A model generated the notes under the pieces. That model ran no database searches, was not told the DNA's origin, and saw only the letters and a list, made by a program, of their open reading frames with translations. Both the position numbers and the translations under genes were made by a program. Source: JBKPNZ01 sp046732895 (GTDB taxonomy: Bacteria; Actinomycetota; Thermoleophilia; Solirubrobacterales; 70-9). Taken from it: a stretch of 9,769 nucleotides of DNA. Where the stretch lies: the NCBI GenBank assembly GCA_046732895.1, contig JBKPNZ010000017.1, forward strand, positions 1-9,769, read 5' to 3'. Below, in pieces: positions 5,773 through 9,769 of this stretch. Numbering within the stretch: the stretch's first letter is position 1; each line of letters opens with the position of its first letter.

Positions 5773-6290
5773 ATGCTCGCTCGACCCACAACTGCGATCC
5801 TGCCAGCCATGGCGCGCGAACTCGCTAGCCGACCGCCCTTCACGCTGACCGCGCTGGGGGTCGTGCTCTTCGCTCTTCTTGCGGTGCCGATCCCGGGTGC
5901 CGTTGGCGATGCCCCCGGGGATACGAAGCCACGGATTCATTGGCTCCGGTTCAACGAGGTTCCGGGCCACGACCATTGCAGCGGGGCATGCCGCACCCTT
6001 GAGGTTTCCACTTATCGATCCCCCGAAAAGGTGCTTGTCGCAGGCTACGGCGTAACCGCTCGCTTGCACCTGCCGCCGGGCGAGTCCTTCCGCTGGTTCG
6101 TTGGGCCGAAGCACTATGCCTCGCACATTCTCCTCGGGCGGATCCATCGCCATCTCAAGGACGGCCCGCGAATGTGAAGGTGACGGCGACGAACCAGGCC
6201 GGGACCGACCGCGAAGCGATTGAGATAACCAAGGCGAACGCGCGGTGCAATCCGGATCTCGGCAAGTGTTTCGGGCCTTTCACCGACTGA
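5773..6290 (+). pseudogene. Secreted PKD/Ig-like protein, frameshifted
   Basis: From the ATG at 5773 the frame encodes a signal peptide (hydrophobic 'FTLTALGVVLFALLAV', cleavage likely near 'GAVGDA') and then 'HWLRFNEVPGHDHCSGACRTLEVSTY' and 'FRWFVGPKHYASHILLGR', stopping at 6175-6177 after 'LKDGPRM'. The next frame continues at once with 'NVKVTATNQAGTDREAIEIT' and ends 'CNPDLGKCFGPFTD' with a TGA at 6288-6290. 'V-K-V-T-A-T-N-x-A-G' is typical of the last strands of PKD/Ig-like domains. One missing base at about 6165-6171 (LKDGPR-NVKVTA) restores a 172-aa protein; 518 bases (3n+2) agrees. Two cysteine pairs suggest disulfides. An alternative start is the ATG at 5809. Function unknown; extracellular or envelope location. 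Confidence 0.7.
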
Positions 6291-6335
6291 TCCGTTCGTC
6301 GCCTTCGTAACCGGTAGACGCCGACCGCCTCAGCC

Positions 6336-6355
6336 GCGCTTTCCATGCAAAGCGC
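6336..6355 (+). repeat. Palindromic unit GCGCTTT-ccatgc-AAAGCGC
   Basis: A perfect 7-bp stem with the loop CCATGC, 46 bases after the secreted-protein stop and about 130 bases before SnoaL copy 2. Its core, CGCTTTCCATGCAAAGCG, is identical to 8935-8952 and to the reverse complement of 1187-1204. Confidence 0.65.
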
Positions 6356-6466
6356 AAGCTCTGGGGAAAGTGGCGAGGTTCGCGCCCGCGCCGAGTTTTT
6401 CTCGCGAAGAGTTGGAGCGGTACCCGCAGGCGCGCCGGTCACGATTCCGATCCCGCCCCCCCGGGT

Positions 6467-6503
6467 CGCGAGATACTGCGCGGGCGATGTCGCAGGAGAA
6501 CGT
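6467..6503 (+). promoter_or_regulatory. Conserved promoter/start block, SnoaL copy 2
   Basis: The partner of 4173-4209, with one difference in 37 bases. GATACT (6472-6477) is a candidate -10 element; nine bases separate it from the ATG at 6487. No ribosome binding site is present, consistent with a leaderless transcript. No convincing -35 hexamer is visible. Confidence 0.45.
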
Positions 6504-6888
6504 CGAGGTTGTCCGTCGGGTGTACGCGGCATTTGCCGCAAGGGACTGGGAGGCGCTTGCCGATCTTTGCCATCCGGACCTTGACTACGAGACGCTCGGC
6601 GTCGCCCCAGGTCGGCTTCGCGGGTTTCGCACGATCACCGACTTCTTCGACACTTGGGCCGCGCTCTATGGGGAGTTTCGGGTCGAGGCCGAGGAGATCG
6701 TTGAAGCCGGAGACCACGTGGTGGCCCTCGAGCGGCATTCCGCGAGCGGGTTGAAGGGGAGCGAGGCGGAAGGGATGGTTGGGCACTCGTTCGCTTGCCT
6801 CTTCACCTTCAGGGACGGAAAGGTTTCGCAGGTGAAGGAGTACGCAACCCGAGAGGAAGCCCTCGAGGCCACCGGGGTGCGGGAGTAG
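6487..6888 (+). CDS. SnoaL-like (NTF2-fold) protein, copy 2
   Basis: 133 aa, full length for this family. It begins MSQENVEVVRRVYAAFAARD (helix 1), followed by 'WEALADLCHPDLDYE' (first strand), 'GFRTITDFFDTWAALYGEFRVEAEEI', 'HVVALERHSASG', 'VGHSFACLFTFRDGKVSQVKEY' and 'REEALEATGVRE'. The order helix-helix-strand and the 'FTFRDGKV' strand are typical of SnoaL-like/NTF2-like barrels, which include cyclases, isomerases and many uncharacterised proteins. The substrate cannot be inferred. It is paralogous to the broken gene at 4193 and shares its promoter block. It is a single-gene unit, with a palindrome upstream and a tRNA gene 180 bases downstream. Confidence 0.88.
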   Translation: MSQENVEVVRRVYAAFAARDWEALADLCHPDLDYETLGVAPGRLRGFRTITDFFDTWAALYGEFRVEAEEIVEAGDHVVALERHSASGLKGSEAEGMVGHSFACLFTFRDGKVSQVKEYATREEALEATGVRE

Positions 6889-7068
6889 CTCAGTCATCCC
6901 CCACCCGCAGCCGCTCCCCGATCGGCCGGCTCGCACCCGGCGGATTGCGCGTGTGGCGATCGCGGCTTTAGCGCCCGCGTGGCGGTGCCGATACGTAGTT
7001 ATCCGAAGCGAAACGCCGTAGCGTCCGAGGATGCCCTGGAAACACCACGGTCGGACGCTCGGCATAGC

Positions 7069-7141
7069 GGGCCGGTAGCTCAGCGGCCAGAGCAGGAGAC
7101 ACTTACTCTCTGAGGCGGAGGTTCGAATCCTTCCCGGCCCA
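7069..7141 (+). tRNA. tRNA-Lys(CUU), with unusual A33
   Basis: A 73-base cloverleaf. Acceptor stem GGGCCGG (7069-7075) with CCGGCCC (7134-7140) and discriminator A7141; D-stem GCTC/GAGC with the canonical AGCGGCCA loop; anticodon stem GGAGA/TCTCT with loop CACTTAC (7100-7106); T-stem GGAGG/CCTTC with loop TTCGAAT. Positions 34-36 read CTT (lysine, AAG). Position 33 is A rather than the near-universal U. The CCA end is not fully encoded (ACCT), usual in actinobacteria. In the antisense direction this gene creates long spurious reading frames. Confidence 0.85.
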
Positions 7142-7247
7142 CCTTCTTTCGTATCCCTCTGAGCGCGAAACACCCGTCCGCTTGGGACGGCAGCGGGTTC
7201 CCCCAAGGGAGTGGGACCAGACTGAATTGGTTGTCTGCCCGCCGCGT

Positions 7248-7588
7248 TCATCGCTTCGCCTCTCGAGCCGCCTGGATCCCAGCCTGAATGTCGGAGCGGG
7301 TCGCGTACTCGCGGCTGCGGACCTGGTCGCGGCAGGTCGGGGTGCAGTAGAGCTGCAGGCGCTTGGAGTTGCGCTCCGCTCGAACATGGCGCCGCAGCCT
7401 TTGCAGGTCGCGCCTTCGGTGTGGCGGGCTCGATAGCGGCGGCGCTCCGCTAGCCGCTGACAGCGCTCGCTGCAGAACCGCTTAGTGCGGGGCTTGCGGA
7501 TGAACTCGGCCCCGCAGAGCTCGCAATGCCCCGGCCTTTCTTCCGTTTTATTTCGCGGCGGCTCGAAATTTTTCTCGCCGTGAGCCAC
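7248..7588 (-). pseudogene. Small protein with two zinc-ribbon motifs, frameshifted
   Basis: From a GTG at 7588 the frame gives C22-x2-C25 ... C39-x3-C43 ('CELCGAEF', 'RFCSERCQRLAERRRYRARH') and then C62-x2-C65 ('CKGCGAMFER'). The frame then loses sense, while the next frame continues 'NSKRLQLYCTPTCRDQVRSR' and 'EYATRSDIQAGIQAAREAKR' to a TGA at 7250-7248. This supplies the second cysteine pair (Y-C-x3-C), so one base is missing within about 7368-7381; 341 bases (3n+2) agrees. The restored protein is about 113 aa, a tandem zinc ribbon with a basic helix after each finger, a layout suited to nucleic-acid binding. The start is uncertain; the AT-rich 7551-7572 segment may hold the promoter or the true N-terminus. 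Confidence 0.65.
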
Positions 7589-7693
7589 GAGAACCCGCGG
7601 AACAACGCAGAGGACAACCTCCTCGTGCCTTGCCACCGCTGCCGACACAAGGGGCACACCAGGAGCCGCCGCTACTCCTCGGCTAGCAGGGAC

Positions 7694-8059
7694 CTACGAA
7701 CGCGGGGTAAAGAACCCGGAGAAGACGTTCAAAACGCCCTCGGGGTCAGTGTACGAGCAGGTGACGAGCGAACTGGGGTCGAAACCTCGGTACCCGTAGT
7801 TGAACGTCTGGCTCCCGCCCGAGGGAAAGTACTCCGTGAAGACCTTGATGGCGAATGTCCTCGTCGAATCAACGAGGAAGAAGTCCCCGCTGACGGGCGA
7901 GACGAACCCGGCGTTGTAGGTGTTGCCGTCGTCGCAGGAGAAGGTGCGGTACTGGACCTGCGGGTTGTTGCTGCCAGGATCGGCGCTGGCAACGGGGACC
8001 GCGATTACGGTGGCCAGTAGCAGCGCAAGTAGACCGATTCCAAATACGCGCCTCATCAT
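7694..8059 (-). CDS. Secreted protein of unknown function with one cysteine pair
   Basis: 121 aa from the ATG at 8059, preceded by GGGAGGT (8076-8070) at 10-base spacing; an adjacent ATG at 8056 is also possible. Signal peptide: MMRRVFGIGLLALLLATVIA, with cleavage likely after 'VASA'. The mature part is about 95 residues and beta-rich, with 'FSCDDGNTYNAGFVS', 'FFLVDSTRTFAIKVF', 'FNYGYRGFDPSSLVTCSYTD' and a C-terminal 'VFSGFFTPRS'. The cysteines in CDDG and TCSY probably form a disulfide. I recognise the general plan ('C.DG..Y...F', a long middle, then 'VTC.YT') from abundant small exported proteins of Thermoleophilia; their function is unknown. It is a single-gene unit. Confidence 0.8.
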   Translation of the reverse strand: MMRRVFGIGLLALLLATVIAVPVASADPGSNNPQVQYRTFSCDDGNTYNAGFVSPVSGDFFLVDSTRTFAIKVFTEYFPSGGSQTFNYGYRGFDPSSLVTCSYTDPEGVLNVFSGFFTPRS

Positions 8060-8115
8060 TTGTAGCCACACCTCCCGCAATGACGTTCGTGGGCGGAAGC
8101 CTCCTACTTTGGGGT

Positions 8116-8187
8116 GGCCGAGTCAAGGGCGGCGGTCGCCGCTACCTGCTTTCGGGTATCGCACCCCTCCCCGCGCTTGACTCGGCC
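8116..8187. repeat. 17-bp inverted repeat with 38-base spacer
   Basis: GGCCGAGTCAAGGGCGG (8116-8132) and CCGCGCTTGACTCGGCC (8171-8187) are reverse complements except for one base. It lies about 60 bases upstream of the secreted-protein start. It could be a structured leader, a small RNA, an operator pair or the ends of a very short mobile element remnant. Confidence 0.5.
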
Positions 8188-8361
8188 CGGAGTGAGTGGG
8201 ATTTTCGGTCTTCGCTGGCGGGATCCAGAACCTCCTGACTCGCCGAGACGAGAGAAGAGCACGGCGCATCGGCATCTCGCATCACCTCGATTCCCTTCTC
8301 GGTATGCGGCACCCCGCCGTAACGCCGACCTGGGGCTCGAGTGCCCCGCAGGCAACGAAGC

Positions 8362-8381
8362 ACAAACCTGTACAAACCTGT
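8362..8381. repeat. Two perfect tandem copies of ACAAACCTGT
   Basis: The 10-base direct repeat fills 8362-8371 and 8372-8381 exactly. One-helical-turn spacing would suit a tandem binding site, but no promoter is evident next to it. Confidence 0.4.
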
Positions 8382-8441
8382 CCTAGGCGTCGCGTGTTTA
8401 CTTGGCCCAGTGTGGCCCGCTAGCCAACACGGTCCGTTGCG

Positions 8442-8457
8442 GCTTCTCGTCCAAAGC
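8442..8457 (-). repeat. Palindromic unit, minus orientation
   Basis: GCTTCTCGTCCAAAGC is the exact reverse complement of bases 5683-5698. Followed by AGCTATTC, resembling the GGCTATTC that links the two units at 1165-1204, so the repeat extends beyond the palindrome. Confidence 0.55.
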
Positions 8458-8536
8458 AGCTATTCCCGCAGCCCGGCTGGCTACGGACAGCCTGCTATCA
8501 CGCGGGGATCCTGCCGCGAGGCGCCGGTCCTGAACG

Positions 8537-8554
8537 GCAAAGGAGCGCCTTTGC
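8537..8554 (-). terminator. Hairpin directly after the ABM-like gene
   Basis: GCAAAGG (8537-8543) and CCTTTGC (8548-8554) form a 7-bp perfect stem with a 4-base loop, abutting the stop codon of the minus-strand gene. No U-run follows on the minus strand, so it is a weak terminator candidate. Confidence 0.45.
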
Positions 8555-8839
8555 TTACTTGTCCGATACGACGTGACCGGCAGTGATCGTCGGTGGGTTC
8601 GGCATCAAGTCCGCGGCGTTCTCCTTCACCCAGGCGGCGGCGGCCTCGTTGGAGTCCTCCTCGTGCTCCTGGGTCTCAAACACGCTGGTGGATGCCATGA
8701 CCCCGCCTCCCGCGTCCACGAAGTAGTAGGCGATGAACCCGTCGATGCCGCTGAGCAAAGGGACAAAGCTCTCCCTGACCCGCTTGGCTACCTCGTCCGG
8801 ATCGAGGACGCCCTCGTAACGGCGCACAGTTGCGTACAT
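8555..8839 (-). CDS. Small ABM-like (dimeric alpha/beta barrel) protein
   Basis: 94 aa beginning MYATVRRYEGVLDPDEVAKR. Two adjacent ATGs (8842 and 8839) follow AAAGGAGA; the second has the better spacing (4 bases after GGAG, against 1). The pattern is strand ('YATVRRYEG'), helix ('DEVAKRVRESFVPLL'), strand ('IDGFIAYYFVDAGGGVMASTSVF'), helix ('SNEAAAAWVKENAADL') and final strand ('PTITAGHVVS'). This is the ferredoxin-like layout of the antibiotic-biosynthesis-monooxygenase (ABM)/dimeric alpha-beta barrel superfamily. Many such short stand-alone proteins have no known substrate, and no catalytic residue can be assigned. It is likely a cytoplasmic homodimer. A palindromic unit sits 96 bases upstream of the start. 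Confidence 0.8.
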   Translation of the reverse strand: MYATVRRYEGVLDPDEVAKRVRESFVPLLSGIDGFIAYYFVDAGGGVMASTSVFETQEHEEDSNEAAAAWVKENAADLMPNPPTITAGHVVSDK

Positions 8840-8934
8840 CATTCTCCTTTCCGCCACGCACTCCCCGCCTTTGTGATCGTTTCAGACCCCCGTCGGCTCG
8901 TCAAATGCGGTCCTCCAGCGAGTCAGGGATTGAT

Positions 8935-8952
8935 CGCTTTCCATGCAAAGCG
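8935..8952 (+). repeat. Palindromic unit CGCTTTCCATGCAAAGCG
   Basis: An 18-base unit identical to 6337-6354 and to the reverse complement of 1187-1204. The 6-bp stem is perfect with the loop CCATGC; intergenic, upstream of the ABM-like gene. Confidence 0.65.
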
Positions 8953-9570
8953 GATAAGCGGACAAGCCGCAACAAAGTGGCAACGGACGGCCTCGCCACC
9001 TAGGGGATTGAGGGGACGTAGCCGGCCTGATCCGTGCCTGAGCGGGACTCCATGCCTTCGGCCCACACCGGATCACGTAAAAGGAATAGCGACCCGCTCG
9101 GCTGTCCACGCCCGTCACTAAACGCGCGTGCCGTAGTACCGCCCATCAACCGCCCCGGGCTTGAAGGCCGTCCCGGGGTAGCTGGAAGGCATTTCCGGTC
9201 AGCAAGGGAAGGTGAGTCAGCGGGCTTCGGACGAGGCTAGATCAGCGCGTTTCACTGGCCCCGCGTGGCCCGCGGCGACGTCACGGGCGCTTTGCCTGGC
9301 GCCACCGTCGCAGCGACCTCCGCCTGCCGCCCCTCGGCAGCGGATCAGGGAAGCACGTGATCCCGACGATGGCGTCGCGCAGCAGCCCGGCGACGGGCAC
9401 ATCGTGCCGGCGCGAGGCGCTCCCGCGTGGGTCTTTCCGGCGCGAGTCCCCTGTGGGATCACCTTCCGGCATCGATCGGATTCCCCCTCTCCTTCACGTA
9501 TCGGTCGGAATTGGATGGTACGCCCGCCGCGTGTGCCTTCTGTGTCCACCGGTGACCAAGACCAGCTTGA

Positions 9571-9615
9571 GGTCTACGAAACCGAAGGTCACAGGTTCGA
9601 ATCCTGTCGGGCGCG
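9571..9615 (+). other. 3' fragment of a tRNA (Arg-ACG-like), candidate attachment site
   Basis: The bases contain an anticodon-loop-like CTACGAA (9574-9580; ACG, arginine), a variable region, a perfect T-arm (ACAGG, TTCGAAT, CCTGT at 9591-9607), the acceptor 3' strand CGGGCGC (9608-9614) and a discriminator G. No matching 5' half exists: there is no D-arm, and only three anticodon-stem pairs survive. A loose ACGCCCG at 9522-9528 could pair with six of seven acceptor bases. Such 3' halves are the usual duplicated end of elements that integrate into tRNA genes. Confidence 0.55.
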
Positions 9616-9666
9616 CTCCTCTCGGTTTCTTCGACGCTGGCTTACCGGACGGTCGTTGAGCCGGGC

Positions 9667-9769
9667 TCAGCGCGCGGCGTCCTCTGTTGCGGCCGCATCG
9701 ATCTCTCGCCTTAGCTCATCGGCGTCGGCATCGATCCGCTTCTCGATCAGCTTGCTGGTGCGTTGGGTC
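9667..9769 (-). CDS. C-terminal end of an unidentified gene (partial)
   Basis: Runs off the right edge. The last 33 codons before the TGA (9669-9667) read TQRTSKLIEKRIDADADELR followed by REIDAAATEDAAR. The segment is strongly charged, helical in character and GC3-rich, so real coding is likely. It is too short to identify. Confidence 0.55.
   Translation of the reverse strand, partial: TQRTSKLIEKRIDADADELRREIDAAATEDAAR

Larger units (their letters stand above)
8060..8554. other. Intergenic region with inverted and tandem repeats
   Basis: About 495 bases upstream of the secreted-protein gene and downstream of the ABM-like gene. It contains the inverted repeat 8116-8187, the tandem repeat 8362-8381, a palindromic unit at 8442-8457 and the hairpin 8537-8554. 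Open frames in it show no family resemblance or consistent codon bias, so I call no gene. Confidence 0.5.
8840..9666. other. Long region without a confident gene
   Basis: About 830 bases. It holds the palindromic unit at 8935-8952 and the tRNA-like fragment at 9571-9615. A minus-strand frame at 9472-9281 has a GC3-rich middle ('HDVPVAGLLRDAIVGITCFP') that could be a scrap of a decayed gene, but I recognise no family. Otherwise nothing supportable. Confidence 0.5.

Noticed and set aside
7103..7247. Extension of the zinc-ribbon frame ending in AGKDSNLRLRE
   Set aside because: This tail is the antisense of the tRNA-Lys gene, a well-known annotation artefact; the true C-terminus is in the shifted frame ending at 7248.
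6439..7251. 270-codon minus-strand frame over SnoaL copy 2 and the tRNA
   Set aside because: It contains the antisense of the tRNA (GRIRTSASESKCLLLWPLSY) and of a well-supported plus-strand gene; no family resemblance.
8142..8375. 77-codon minus-strand frame upstream of the secreted protein
   Set aside because: Overlaps an inverted repeat, has no ribosome site and no family resemblance.
9281..9472. Minus-strand 63-codon frame with a GC3-rich middle
   Set aside because: No ribosome site or family match; at most a fragment, so not called as a gene.
9522..9615. A full 94-base class II tRNA including ACGCCCG at 9522-9528
   Set aside because: Six of seven acceptor pairs are possible, but there is no D-arm and no loop with U33; a 3' fragment explains it better.
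9357..9659. 100-codon plus-strand frame containing KVTGSNPVGRAP
   Set aside because: That motif is the sense translation of a tRNA T-arm, a typical artefact over the tRNA fragment.

Overview
The window is high-GC DNA with strongly GC-biased third codon positions. The protein families suggest an actinomycetote, most likely from the Thermoleophilia (Solirubrobacterales/Gaiellales-like): two SnoaL-like proteins opening with M/L-SQENVE(I/V)VRR, a DUF892 ferritin-like protein, a STAS anti-anti-sigma-type protein and small secreted cysteine-pair proteins. That placement is inference from family habits, not a phylogeny.

Layout. 1-919 (+): a CPBP-type membrane protease ending in a perfect 18-bp hairpin. 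982-1334: non-coding, with a nested palindromic repeat cluster. 1335-1964 (-): a two-gene operon of a STAS protein and a small conserved protein. 2119-3318 (+): a zinc-finger/DUF2071 fusion whose start overlaps a CGAAC-N4-GTTCG (SOS-box-like) palindrome. 3322-3822 (-): a DUF892 ferritin-like protein. 4193-4598 (+): a SnoaL-like gene broken by one extra C. 4977-5612 (+): a DUF47/PhoU-like protein without its usual Pit transporter. 5773-6290 (+): a secreted protein broken by a one-base deletion. 6487-6888 (+): an intact SnoaL-like paralogue. 7069-7141 (+): tRNA-Lys(CUU) with an A at position 33. 7248-7588 (-): a double zinc-ribbon protein with a frameshift. 7694-8059 (-): a secreted protein. 8555-8839 (-): a small ABM-like protein. 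8840-9666: no convincing gene, but a 3' tRNA-Arg-like fragment at about 9571-9615 that looks like an attachment-site duplication. 9667-9769 (-): the C-terminal end of a gene running off the window.

The genes do not form one pathway. They look like a stress/accessory mixture (ferritin-like, STAS, SnoaL-like, phosphate-accessory, secreted proteins), mostly as single-gene units. I found no CRISPR array, no transposase and no recognisable defence system. The most unusual features are: (i) a dispersed family of short palindromes, CGCTTT-N6-AAAGCG, present only between genes; (ii) a near-identical 37-bp block spanning the promoter and first codons of the two SnoaL genes, consistent with leaderless transcription; (iii) the tRNA 3' fragment; (iv) at least three clear single-base frameshifts in about 3.2 kb, which are either sequencing errors or real decay.
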